The notes beneath the pieces were generated by a model that worked only from the letters and a program-made list of their open reading frames with translations, was not told the DNA's origin and ran no database searches. Made by a program: the position numbers and the translations under genes. Source: Conchocele bisecta (lineage: Eukaryota > Mollusca > Bivalvia > Lucinida > Thyasiridae). From it: a stretch of DNA of 64,000 nt. Location of the stretch: assembly GCA_029237695.1 (NCBI GenBank), contig CM055279.1:58787530-58851529 (forward strand). Direction: 5' to 3'. How positions within the stretch are numbered: the first letter of the stretch is position 1; every line of letters starts with the position of its first letter. Of this stretch, positions 1 to 9,960 are shown piece after piece.

Positions 1-457
1 CGTCTGTTTCCGCCTCAAGGTATTGACTGTACTGGGGGGTCACCATGGGGCTCGTCTGTTTCCGCCTCAATGTATTGTACTGGGAGGGTAACCATGGGGC
101 TCGTCTGTTTCCGCCTCAAGGTACTCGGGAGGGTCACCATGGGGCTCGTCTGTTTCCGCCTCAATGTATTGACTATACTGGGAGGGTCACCATGGGGCTC
201 GTCTGTTTCCGCCTCAAGGTATTGTATTTGGAGGGTAACCATGTGGTAACCGTGGGTCTCATCTGTTTCCGCCTCAAGGTACTGTACTGGGTGGGTCACC
301 ATGGGGCTCGTCTGTTTCCGCCTCAAGGTACTGTACTGGGAGGGTCGCCATGGGGCTCGTCTGTTTCCGCCTCAATGTACTGTATTGGGAGGGTCACCAT
401 GGGGCTCGTCTGTCCCCGCATGGTGACCCTCCCAGTACAGTACCTTGAGGCGGGAAA
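1..457. repeat. minisatellite, about 50-bp unit, about 8 copies, inverted last unit
   Basis: Tandem units of 45-58 bp all carry 'CTGTTTCCGCCTCAA', then a 'GTACTG' variant, then 'GGGAGGGTCACCATGGGG'. The copies start near 3, 54, 103, 148, 201, 259, 311 and 360, so the array probably continues left of the window. From about 415 to 457 the unit reads in the opposite orientation, ending the array in a hairpin. The long open frames through this block, on both strands, come from stop-free repeat units and are not genes. Confidence 0.9.
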
Positions 458-925
458 CAGGTTACTGACGACTATTGGTAGTGTGAATCATTATTTCGAA
501 TATTACAAATATATTTCAATCTGCAGTGTACCTAACTACACAAATATGTGACCCGCCCAGGGAAAAGGTACCAGGTGGTGATCGCCGAAAGCTTAAAACA
601 ATGGCTTTTCGAAATTATACCATAATTAGAGATGTTTTCATTCTATTTTACACTCCTGCCATCCCGTGTGTCACTGGCCAGTGCAGCCCTGGGTCAGCAT
701 CATGATGCATGCCCAGAGCACGATCAGGGCATGTTTGACTCGCAGTAGTAAATAGAGGACCTTACATGAGTCATGATTCCATATGATATTTATCTTGGTT
801 TTGTATTATGATAAAAACTCAAGTCAATATATGAACTACAGAAGAGATAAAAATAATGTTGCAAGTTGGTATGACTTGATGACACACACCTTAATCCCAG
901 ATTCTCTGAGCACACACGATATACA
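458..925. other. AT-rich non-coding stretch holding a dispersed repeat
   Basis: Positions 656-793 ('GTGTCACTGGCCAGTGCAGC', then 'GGGCATGTTTG', then 'GACCTTACATGAGT') are nearly the same as 5921-6066, so this is one copy of a dispersed repeat of about 140 bp with no coding capacity. The rest shows no feature I can name. Confidence 0.6.
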
Positions 926-1111
926 GGGGGCCATTTCATTAAACTTCGTACCACTAAAATGTTTGTAAGTGCAAAATAATGATATCAAATATCAAATTAA
1001 CAATGTTTTCTTGTACACTATTATAGTACACTATCAATTTAAATTTACAGACTATTCCAAATCTGCACTTATGAATATTTCAGTCGTACGAAGTTTAGTG
1101 AAACGGCCCCC
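926..1111. mobile_element. palindromic CWG-TSD MITE, copy A (centre deleted)
   Basis: The ends are inverted: left 'GGGGCCATTTCATTAAACTTCG', right the complement 'CGAAGTTTAGTGAAACGGCC'. Full copies are about 240 bp; this one is about 186 bp because the palindromic centre ('GAGCATAGGCTGC...') is missing. Left flank CAG, right flank CTG. It carries no ORF, so it is a non-autonomous DNA transposon. Confidence 0.8.
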
Positions 1112-1140
1112 TGTTCTGTAGTTTGGACCATTTATGACCT

Positions 1141-2865
1141 CATACCATACATGTGTGTCAACTCTGAGTCACCATCACGTATATACCCTACATGTGTGTC
1201 AACTCTGAGTCACCATCACCTATATACCCTACATGTGTGTCAACTCTGAGTTACCATCACCTATATACCCTACATGTGTGTCAACTCTGAGTCACCATCA
1301 CCTATATAGCGCATTATATCATTTATGACCTCATACCCTACATGTGTGTCAACTCTGAGTTACCATCACCTATATAGCGCATTATATCATCTATGACCTC
1401 ATACCCTACCTGTGTGTCAACTCTGAGTCACCATCACCTATATAGCCTACATGTGTGTCAACTCTGAGTCACCATCACCTATATAGCGCATTATATCATG
1501 TATGACCTCATACCCTACATGTGTGTCAACTCTGAGTTACCATCACCTATATAGCGCATTATATCATCTATGACCTCATACCCTACATGTGTGTCAACTC
1601 TGAGTCACCATCACCTATATAGCCTACATGTGTGTCAACTCTGAGTCACCATCACCTATATAGCCTACATGTGTGTCAACTCTGAATCACCATCACCTAT
1701 ATACCCTACATGTGTGTCAACTCTGAGTCACCATCACCTATATAGCCTACATGTGTGTCAACTCTGAGTCACCATCACCTATATAGCCTACATGTGTGTC
1801 AACTCTGAATCACCATCACCTATATACCCTACATGTGTGTAATCTGAGTAACCTCACCTATACCCTACATGTGTGTCAACTTGAGTCACATCACCTATAT
1901 AGCCTACATGTGTGTCAACTCTGAGTTACCTTCACCTATTATACTACATGTGTGTCAACTCTGAGGTCACCTCACCTATATACCCTCATGTGTGTCAACT
2001 CTGAGTCACCATCCACCTATATAGCCCTACATGTGTGTAACTCCTGAAAGTTTTCAACCTCACCTATATTACCCAACATGTGTGTAACTCTGAGTCACAT
2101 CACTAAACATATACCCTACATGTGTGTCAACTCTGAGTTCACCATCACCTATAATACTACCATGTGTTGTCCAACTATTGATTCAACCATCACCTATATA
2201 CCCTACATAGGTGTCAACTCTGAGTCACCATCACCTATATAGCCTACATGTGTGTCAACTCTGAGTCACCATCACCTATATAGCCTACATGTGTGTCAAC
2301 TCTGAGTTACCATTACCTATATACCCTACATGTGTGTCAGCTCTGAGTTACCATCACCTATGTACCCTATATGTGTGTCAACTCTGAGTCACCATCACCT
2401 ATATAGCGCATTATATCATTTATGACCTCATACCCTACATGTGTGTCAACTCTGAGTTACCATCACCTATATAGCGCATTATATCTGACCTCATCCCTAG
2501 CTGTGTCAACTTGAGTCGCCATCACCTATGCGAATTATTCATCTGCCTCATACCCTACATGTGTGTCAACTCTGAGTCACCATCACCTATATAGCGAATT
2601 ATATCATCTATGCCCTTACCTATGTGTGCCAAACTCGAGTTACCCTCACCTATATAGCGCATTATATCATCTGCCTCTATACATGTGTGCCAACTCTGAG
2701 TACCATCACCTATATAGCGAATTATATCATCTATGACCTCATACCCTACATGTGTGTCAACTCTGAGTACACACGTATATAGCGAATTATATCATCTATG
2801 ACCTCATACCCTACATGTGTGCCAACTCTGAGTTACCATCACCTATATAGCGCATTATATCATCA
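1141..2865. repeat. satellite, 41-bp unit with higher-order spacer
   Basis: The unit is 'CTACATGTGTGTCAACTC', then 'TGAGTCACCATCACC', then 'TATATAGC'. Some units add a spacer 'GCATTATATCAT..ATGACCTCATACC', giving a higher-order repeat. I estimate 35-40 copies. Outer copies are nearly identical, but 1838-2180 and 2475-2780 are full of one-base insertions and deletions. No coding content. Confidence 0.92.
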
Positions 2866-3067
2866 GATGCAGCTTGTCTGCTAATGCTGCATTTAGCATA
2901 AATTATAATAGTATACGTGACTAGGGATGGTGGTTAAGGTCACTGAAGGCTCATGTTCACCTGCTTAGCCCATTCACCGATTATAAAACTAGTTTGTCAT
3001 ATTGTGTGTCTATGGATGGTGATTTGTTTCGAATACACCCCACATCTGAACACCAAATGTCAATGTC
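2866..3067. other. unique AT-rich spacer
   Basis: Nothing recognisable between the satellite and the next foldback element. Confidence 0.5.
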
Positions 3068-3640
3068 CAGCACCAGTATCTCGAAGTCGAAGGGAGATCG
3101 TCCATATAGTCGAGATAGGAATAGGTTCGTGATAGCGATGAAGTGACATGGTCGAATATTTTCGCGAAAAATATGAAATAATTTTACCCATTACACCACG
3201 AGTAAACAATCACCAATTAACTAATGACCAAAGGTAGTAAGCTAATCAACAGCGTGATATGCTTAATTAATCGTGAAAAACAGACACATATATTCAGATA
3301 GACTAATTAAGCAAACAACCTGAGGTAGGTGTGAATTTATTTTCTTTTGTTTGATAATATGTTTGGAAAATTAATGTCAACCAAATCGATCAGCCAGGCA
3401 CATCGGTGATTTATCCAAGCGTTTATGTCATCGAGATAGCGAAAAGATTTTTAACGTATTTTTATACGGAGGGGACAGAATAAACAGTCGAGATAGAGAA
3501 CATATACGAGATAGGGCATGGTTGAGATAGCCGAGGAAATTTATATTAAACGAATAAGGATATAATTCGGGACGTTAGTGAATCATCGAGATAGGGGATA
3601 TCATCGAGATACTGATATTCGAGATACTGGTGCTCAACTG
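3068..3640. mobile_element. foldback/pogo-like MITE with 'TCGAGAT' subterminal repeats
   Basis: The left end 'CAGCACCAGTATCTCGA' is matched inverted at the right end by 'TCGAGATACTGGTGCT', then 'CAACTG'. Many copies of 'TCGAGATAG' and variants lie inside (3109, 3431, 3487, 3588, 3605), all on the same strand. CAG/CTG-type ends and 'cgagata' subterminal repeats resemble non-autonomous pogo/Tigger elements of invertebrates; that family assignment is inference. A related block with 'TTATCTCGATAT' motifs lies at 20850-21045. Confidence 0.6.
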
Positions 3641-3961
3641 TATATTCATTTTATTATCAAGACTGTCAGCGAAGGGATTAACTTTGCAATGACGATGCCA
3701 TTGTTCTTTTTGCTTTCATAAACCATCATGTAATGAAATGTTTATTTAACCCGGTGAGCTAGCTAATCACTGTGGAAATGTACGCTTGTGAAATGGTCCT
3801 TACACTCAGACAAACTCCGTTTAATACACTCACTCCTTTGTTTAGAGGAAGGATCAAATTACCCGTATGCATTATTTCACGATAATCAGCTCATCCGGTT
3901 GAATAAACAGGAAACCGTGACATGTATCAAAATTAAGCCCCTGATATTTTCTGTATGTCAA

Positions 3962-4075
3962 GTATGCGTATATGTGACTGTGACTGGAGAAATAGGGCTT
4001 ATGTTTATTTTGCGACCAGTGTGGATCCAGACCAGCCTGTACATCCGCACAGTCATGCTTCTGACAATACATATA
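3962..4075 (+). repeat. dispersed repeat G ('GTGACTGGAGAAATGGGGC')
   Basis: The motif 'TGTGACTGTGACTGGAGAAA', followed by 'GACCAGTGT', 'GATCCAGA' and 'CATCCGCACAGTC', recurs at 4858, 26866, 27168, 33480, 51680, 55535 and inverted at 55810-55935. It is a moderately conserved, non-coding dispersed family; short open frames through it are incidental. The class (SINE or MITE) is not clear. Confidence 0.6.
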
Positions 4076-4094
4076 TATTATTATCAGGTAACAG

Positions 4095-4336
4095 CGGCCC
4101 GTTTCACTAAACTTCTTACGACTAAAATGTTCGAAAGTGCAAAATTATGATAGTCTGTAAATTTCACATTAACATTGTTTTCTTGTGAACAATTATTGGA
4201 TTTACATTTATTGAGCATAGGCTGCATCTGCAACCTATGCTCAATAAATGTAAATCCATAAATTGAAATTTACAGACGATCTTAAATTTGCACTTACGAA
4301 CATTTTAGTCGTAGGGAGTTTAGTGAAACGGGCCCC
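4095..4336. mobile_element. palindromic CWG-TSD MITE, copy B
   Basis: Full-length copy of about 242 bp with inverted ends ('GGCCCGTTTCACTAAACTTC' and complement) and the central palindrome 'GAGCATAGGCTGC..' meeting its complement near 4225. A single strand would fold into one long hairpin. CAG stands just before the left end and again at the right. Confidence 0.88.
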
Positions 4337-4420
4337 AGGAGTGTACTATTTGATCAGGAGCTGCACTGGTCACAAATGGCATATGCATCATTTTTCCAGT
4401 CACAGTCCCATATAGGTTGT
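4337..4420. repeat. repeat G fragment
   Basis: 'AGGAGTGTACTATTTGATCAG', then 'GAGCTGCACTGGTCACA', resembles 17581-17650 and the inverted arm at 55860-55935. Fragment of family G. Confidence 0.45.
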
Positions 4421-5040
4421 ATTGTGCCGGCCGACACGTTACAGTCCTGGGAGATGGAACTGTGGGGTGGGGTAGGCGGGGGATTTGGGTGGGAGCTGTA
4501 GCGCCGAAAGTTTAATGGGTTGGACCCAGTTCCCACGGTTGGAGGGTTGACATCGAAATTGACACGAAAAAGTCGGGTATTGTGATATTCGCATGATTAA
4601 TCTACGTACCTAACTTCTCGAAACAATGTATGCACATCGCGACTGTGATCCCTTTGTGGTTAATATGTGTTCAGCATTATTTACGCGGTGACTTGCATAT
4701 TTTCTTTATGTTTCCCCCAAATGCAATGTGATCTAATCAGGTGATCTCTCCACATCCTGCGTTATTCTGACATAACTCAGCTTGACACAGACGAGGCCGA
4801 CGTGGATAGAATCTGTTATAAACCCTAAACGTGAATGTTCGTGTACTGGTATGTGTCCATACGTGACTGTGGCTGGAGAAATTGGATGTTTGGACTTTCC
4901 GACCAGTGTAGTCCAAGATCAAACTGCGCATCCGCGCAGTCTAATCAGGATATGCACTGTTTGTCAGTAAGTAAGTGAAACACTAACCCGAATTTGTCTG
5001 TCTGTAACAAGTCGCCCTGCGTTACATACAGAACATTCTG
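4421..5040. repeat. non-coding stretch with a second repeat G copy (4858-4968)
   Basis: 4858-4968 carries 'GTGACTGTGGCTGGAGAAAT', 'GACCAGTGTAGTCCAAGATC' and 'GCGCATCCGCGCAGTCTAATC', matching family G. The rest is AT-rich without recognisable genes. Confidence 0.5.
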
Positions 5041-5738
5041 GGGCCCGTTTCACTAAACTTCGTACGACTAAGATGTTCCTAAGTGAAAATTTAGGATCGT
5101 CCGGAAATTTCAATTGATATATTTACATTTATTGAGCAACACATGTAAAATAAATGTAAATCCAATAACTGTTTATAAGAAAACATTGTTAAAGGTACAT
5201 GCCCACTCAGTAAGCACAAACTGTTCCTTATAGGAATTAAATAAGTGTATAATTGTGTCACTATTCCACAAGTTCTAAAAAGTACAAGTGCCCGGAAAAC
5301 AGATATAATCATTTAGTTTAATATGCAAATGAGGCATGATATTTTTTACTTATTTATACTAATGAAATGCGTCACCTGAAAAAATAATATTTTCGACAGA
5401 TTATAAAATATGATCATTGCACATCAAAAAATAAATACAGATAATAAATAGTAATGTCCGTTAACAGTTTAAGGAAACACGGTTATCGCCCCTGCTATCA
5501 ATGTGAACATATTTGTCTAAAATAAAATGTATAATAATGCCAATCAATACGTGGGGTAATGGTTAATGAATGTTCATTTTGCCAGAAAATGTCATACGTA
5601 CAGAATATACAAAAGTATCTGTATCACTATAATATAACCTACTGCGTGGGCATGTACCTTTAATGTGAAATTTACAGATTATGATAATTTTGCACTTACG
5701 AACATTTTAGTGGTACGAAGTTTAGCCGTTTCAGCCCC
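5041..5738. mobile_element. palindromic CWG-TSD MITE, copy C, split by a TTAA MITE
   Basis: Left end 'GGGCCCGTTTCACTAAACTT' at 5041 preceded by CTG; right end with a small deletion ('TTTAGCCGTTTCAGCCCC') followed by CTG at 5739. Copies elsewhere read 'AAACATTGTTAATGTGAAAT'; here that junction is opened at TTAA by the 467-bp element at 5193-5659. The order of events is therefore this MITE first and the TTAA MITE second. Confidence 0.85.
5193..5659. mobile_element. TTAA-TSD MITE nested in copy C
   Basis: Perfect 14-bp inverted ends 'AGGTACATGCCCAC' / 'GTGGGCATGTACCT', flanked on both sides by TTAA (5189-5192 and 5660-5663). A TTAA duplication is the hallmark of piggyBac-type transposition, though the terminal bases are not the classic CCC. 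No ORF. It contains 'ATGCAAATGAGGCA' (octamer-like) at about 5322. Related copies: 39471-39734, 49403-49659, 53270-53560, 56631-56950. Confidence 0.88.
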
Positions 5739-5920
5739 CTGATTCATGTGCATACCGCCTTATCAAGCTACGGGAGTGAGCTAGCATATACGGAACTGGG
5801 CTGGCCGCGACACATCCCATAAACCGTCAGCCATAAACCGCAGTCACGGTGATGACCGTCTGCAGCTGCAATCGATGGTAGAGACATCATTGTTACGCCT
5901 ACCCCACCGCCACACACTCA

Positions 5921-6066
5921 TGCCACCCCGTGTGTCACTGGCCAGTGCAGCCCTGGGTCAGCATGATGATGCATGCCCACAGCACGACCAAGGCATGTTT
6001 GGCTCGCAGTAGTAACATGAGTAAATAGACGACCTTACATGAGTGATGATTCCATAGGATATTTAT
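5921..6066 (+). repeat. dispersed repeat, second copy of 656-793
   Basis: Near-identical to 656-793, including 'GTGTCACTGGCCAGTGCAGC', with a 10-bp insertion ('AACATGAGTA') around 6014. Non-coding. Confidence 0.75.
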
Positions 6067-6424
6067 TAAACCACTTAACTGAATTCATAAGAAACGAGGC
6101 TGTGTCGAATTTCCTCTGAGCCAGTCAACGTGCTTAGTAACTATCATATTAAATCAACACAAATGCAAGATTATATTTTCCTCATAGGCATTGAAGCTGT
6201 ACTGATCACCTGATATGTTTTATACAGCGGTTTTATCAGCATTCAATTTTATTAATAATGTACGATTCCAGTTACAGCCATAATTATAAGACACCGGTGT
6301 CAACATTCAACGTCATTTACAGAAATTATCGTATTTTGTTTAGTCATATCGTGGAAACGCGCATATTCGATAAAAAGATACACAGATACACTCCAACACA
6401 CACGCACGAATACAGAGCGATCAG

Positions 6425-6665
6425 GGGGCCGTTTCACTAAACTTCGTAAGACTAACATTTTCGTAAGTACACATTTAGGATAGTCTGGACATTTCAATTA
6501 ATGGGTTTACATTTATTGAACATAGGCTGCAAATGCAGCCTATGTTCAATAAATGTAAATCCACTAATTGTTTACAAGAACACATTGTTAATGTGAAATT
6601 TACAGACTATCATCATTTTGCACTTACGAACATTTTAGTCGTAAGATGTTTAGTGAAACGGGCCC
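6425..6665. mobile_element. palindromic CWG-TSD MITE, copy D
   Basis: 241 bp flanked by CAG on both sides (6422-6424 and 6666-6668), the clean 3-bp duplication case. Inverted ends 'GGGGCCGTTTCACTAAACTT' and complement, with the central palindrome around 6530. Confidence 0.9.
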
Positions 6666-6865
6666 CAGGAGGATTTTACAGGCCACGTTTTCACACAGTA
6701 TATCGCGTTCGTGAACTACATCGGGAATTGTATGGCTGTCTGGCACCAATATGTGCATGTGACTGGCCACCAGGAAGCCTGAGTGCATATTATACAACCA
6801 GGTAAATTTCGCAAGTAGTCACCCATAATGCGCAGTAGTGTATCGATGTCAATTTTAATGACAAG

Positions 6866-7386
6866 TTCGCCACATACATACCCAGTTCCCAGACACCTGT
6901 AGCCGATTTCACCAAAATTACAAAGTATACTTACTTTGCTAAGTACACTTTGAGGGAGAATTTTACTGACTTTATTACATTATCACAGCCATCTTGGTAA
7001 TAAATTCGTATACTAATTCTGCATACTTTTAATCATCAAATATATGCAGTCGTTTGTTCTTTATGAAATAATGCATTACGGGAAACATAAATGATCACTC
7101 CCTGAAAGTATACTTAGCTAGATAAGACTTCGTATGATTAAAATGTTCGTAAGTGCAAAATTACGATGGTCTGTAAACTGTAAATCAGAATTATTATACT
7201 GAAGTTATTACATGATCACAGCCAAAATGGCTGTGATAATGTAATACATTCAGGATAATAAAAATTAATAAATTTATCCTCAAATTGAAAATTTCTCCCT
7301 CAAAGTGTACTAAGCAAGATAACTATACTTTGCAATTTTGGTGAACTCGGCTACAGGTGTCTGTGAACTAGGTATGTATGTGACGC
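6866..7386. mobile_element. MITE II ('CACCTGTAGCCGATTTCACC' ends), with nested MITE scrap
   Basis: The left arm 'CACATACATACCCAGTTCCC' followed by 'AGACACCTGTAGCC' is inverted at 7340-7386. Subterminal 'AAGTACACTTTGAGGGAG' is also mirrored ('CTCCCTCAAAGTGTACT'). A scrap of the CWG-TSD MITE ('CTTCGTATGATTAAAATGTT') lies at 7128-7193. Relatives: 29688-30016 and 62398-62690. No ORF. Confidence 0.8.
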
Positions 7387-7975
7387 AATATGCAATTTTG
7401 GTGAAATATGCTACTGGACTGGTTTGCTGGTGTTTGCTTGTGTAGGTGCAATACGGGTACATTGTTTCCATGACAGTGCTATTTGTATACTTGAACTGTC
7501 GGTGACTAACTATGTTCATGGTTCAGAATATACATACTTTTACTGCATGAAATGAGCGTGGAAGTGTATTAACTCAGTGTAATATAAACCGTAATACTCT
7601 AGATTAATCAATATGCAAATTAGCTTGTAACACAAATACAGGTTTGGTGACCAGTACAACTTCAAAATATGATGATTTGCTTATGCGATAAATATAATCT
7701 AACATTTGTGATGATACAATATAGCTTCCTTTCTTATGAAATCAGGAAACTCGTTTAATAAATGTCATATTGAATCATCACTGATGTTAGATCCACTATA
7801 CACCACACACAGTTAGGCAGCATAGTTTCGTCCATATCCCATGCTTGCCACTGTACCTCATCAGTCTAACATGGTCTTACAAGCATACGCTGTTTGGACA
7901 TTTATATATATTTATTTAAAATCTGACACGATGACTGTCAGTTTTAAGGGAAGTATAAACGTGTGTAGAGGATGT
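7387..7975. other. AT-rich non-coding stretch
   Basis: Apart from a partial echo of the MITE II end ('GCAATTTTGGTGAAATATGC') near 7390, nothing is recognisable. Confidence 0.5.
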
Positions 7976-8249
7976 AAATCCATCAATTTAAATTTCCAGA
8001 CGATCCTAAATTTGCACTTACGAACATTTTAGTCGTACGAAGTTTAGTGAAACGGGCCCCTGAGGATCGTCTGGAAATTTCAATTGATGGATTTGCACTA
8101 CTTATTGAGCATAGGCTATGCAGCCTATGCTCAATAAATGTAAATCCAATAATTATTTACAAGAAAACATTGTTAATGTGAAGTTTACAGACCATCGTAA
8201 GTTTGCACTTACAAACATTTTAGTCATACGAAGTTTAGTGAAACGGTCC
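7976..8249. mobile_element. two CWG-TSD MITE fragments fused tail to head
   Basis: 7976-8058 is a right half ending 'GTTTAGTGAAACGGGCCCC'. It runs straight into 8060-8249, a copy that has lost its own left terminus and starts inside at 'GAGGATCGTCTGGAAATTTC'. The second copy keeps its palindromic centre and right end. The junction suggests recombination between two family members. Confidence 0.7.
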
Positions 8250-9252
8250 CTGCTGTGGTAGATTATTCACAGTGAGGTAAGATAGCTTCCCATTGTTAGC
8301 TATGACGTCGTTATTTTGGATTGATGGAAAGACATTCGTATCCAAAAATGTGACTTCAAACATCTATACGTCGTATCGACATATCCATTTATTCCTTGAA
8401 ATACGTACACTACCTAATAGTATATTGTTTTGCGCATCTACATGTACTTAAAATGATGCTGTATCTTCGAATAGCTACATGAATGTCTTGGCACAGTTCA
8501 GATTCAACTAATTGAGCTACTGGACGTCTAAGATGATACACGCGAACTTACTGTAAAACCATATTCATTTGACAATATTACAATATACATCTAAGCATAC
8601 CAGAGTGCCTGACTATTGTATAACCCGTCACAGCAGTGCCATTGTGCCGTGAAACACGGTGCCGTGAAACATTTGATATCCTGTCAATACGACCTGATTA
8701 CACACAATTCATACGCGGGTTCACTGGCAAAGAAACGTCCAAAACACGGTGTTGACCAGCGACTGATCAGTCTGACGAAAATGGGACTATTCACAGTGCG
8801 GGTAAAATTTGGCTTTTAGAAAGGTTATCGCTGGAAAATAATATTATTACTATCAAGTGCATGCGATTTTCTGGAGGCCAAATCCATTTGCATTCAGCCC
8901 CTCTTTCCAACTTCTAAATTGGATGAAACCGTAAAGCCGTCATGTCACCTTGATTTGTTTGTTTCCATCATTCATGAACAATAAAAAGATTAGAACACAA
9001 AACTGTCATTATAACGTTCTAAGATTATTTTGTCAACATTTCGTGAAGCAAAGTACTGCATGACTAAAATAAATGTTATTAAATTTAATAAGGGATTTTA
9101 ATAAGGGACTTTACAACCGTAATGTACCAAACTTTGTTCTGAGCACAATGAAGTGTTTGATGCAATTCGGTTGTAAGTGATCTCGCTTTCGAAGGGTAAA
9201 TCAACAAAATTAAGTTGATTTAAATGCTGTGTTAAAGTGCTTTCTTGACAAA
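8250..9252. other. AT-rich stretch with one MITE Q fragment
   Basis: 8638-8700 ('TGCCGTGAAACACGGTGCCG') matches the middle of MITE Q found at 58929-59047. No convincing decarboxylase exon was seen in this interval. Confidence 0.5.
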
Positions 9253-9389
9253 CTGAATATAAAGTTAGTGCCGTGAATGGTAAAAATATCTAGTTCGGCA
9301 CGGAAACAAGTTGAGCTCGGCTTCAGTTGCCTAATCGTCGTCTGATAGATTTCCCATTCCCAGGGCACTAACTTTCTATTCTTTATATT
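9253..9389. mobile_element. MITE P, degenerate copy
   Basis: 'AAAGTTAGTGCCGTGAATGG' at the left is inverted as 'GGGCACTAACTTTCTATTCT' at the right; the inner parts ('CGGCACGGAAACAAG') have diverged from the copies at 59047, 59338 and 60613. It ends about 70 bp upstream of the splice acceptor of the next exon. Confidence 0.65.
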
Positions 9390-9459
9390 CTCACCTGTGT
9401 CTTATTTACGATCGATTTATCCCTATTACCAGCACCAATGTCTTTGTCGTCCAATGCAG

Positions 9460-9960
9460 GGACCGAACGCTCTCACCCAACACCTGCTGAAGATGGTCAA
9501 CGAATCCGGCAAACTGCATATGGTTCCCGCGCTCCTCAATGAGTATTACGTCATCAGATTTGCGGTGTGTGCCGAGGACGCATGCGCAGACGATATCCGG
9601 TTGGCGTGGCGGGTGATCAGGGACACGGCTGAGCAGCTGATGGCGTCCAAGGCGTCACTGGAGAAGGCGAAAAACGATGAGAAACTGGGGGCCGAAGAAC
9701 TATCGGAGACGGAGAGCGAGGACGAGGTGTTCGACAAGGAACTGTTCGACACAGACATGATATTCGACCAGCAGCGGAACACGCTGAAGCGGGCGTGCGA
9801 GCGGCGGAACCTGTTTCACCGAATGGTGTCCGACCCGAAGGGCTTCAACCGCACGCTGCTGAAGGCACTCAGTGCCGACGGCCGCCGGAAGTACCGGAGT
9901 GAGTCGGACGTCGAGGGATCCGAGTCGAGCGACGAGAGACGCGGCACGGCATCCAAGTGA
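9460..9960 (+). CDS. group II PLP amino-acid decarboxylase (aromatic/tyrosine type), terminal exon
   Basis: Terminal coding exon, 166 codons plus TGA. It follows a pyrimidine-containing tract and an AG acceptor at 9458-9459, so the upstream part of the open frame is intron. Residues 1-65 match the conserved C-terminal subdomain of the aromatic-L-amino-acid, tyrosine and histidine decarboxylase family: a Gly/Asn-Leu start, then 'ESGKLHMVPALLNEYYVIRF' and 'DDIRLAWRVIRDTAEQLM'. In the family this part packs on the PLP domain of the homodimer, which decarboxylates aromatic amino acids to amines in the cytosol. 'KLHMVPA..N..YVIRF' looks most like invertebrate tyrosine decarboxylases, but aromatic or histidine decarboxylase remains possible. 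About 90 further residues form an unusual charged, Ser/Glu/Asp-rich tail ending 'GSESSDERRGTASK'. The exon is GC-rich in AT-rich DNA. The catalytic lysine exon is not in view. Confidence 0.85.
   Translation, partial: GPNALTQHLLKMVNESGKLHMVPALLNEYYVIRFAVCAEDACADDIRLAWRVIRDTAEQLMASKASLEKAKNDEKLGAEELSETESEDEVFDKELFDTDMIFDQQRNTLKRACERRNLFHRMVSDPKGFNRTLLKALSADGRRKYRSESDVEGSESSDERRGTASK

Noticed and set aside
45..551. 168-codon open frame with ATG in good context
   Set aside because: It is the translation of the minisatellite, with an equally long frame on the other strand.
1141..2865. CRISPR-like array
   Set aside because: Units are contiguous satellite repeats with no unique spacers, in what is clearly a eukaryotic genome. 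The same applies to the arrays at 30.3, 40.7 and 43.1 kb.
9397..9459. N-terminal part of the decarboxylase open frame as coding
   Set aside because: It begins with GTG, lacks family similarity and lies before a splice acceptor at 9458-9459 where the homology starts.
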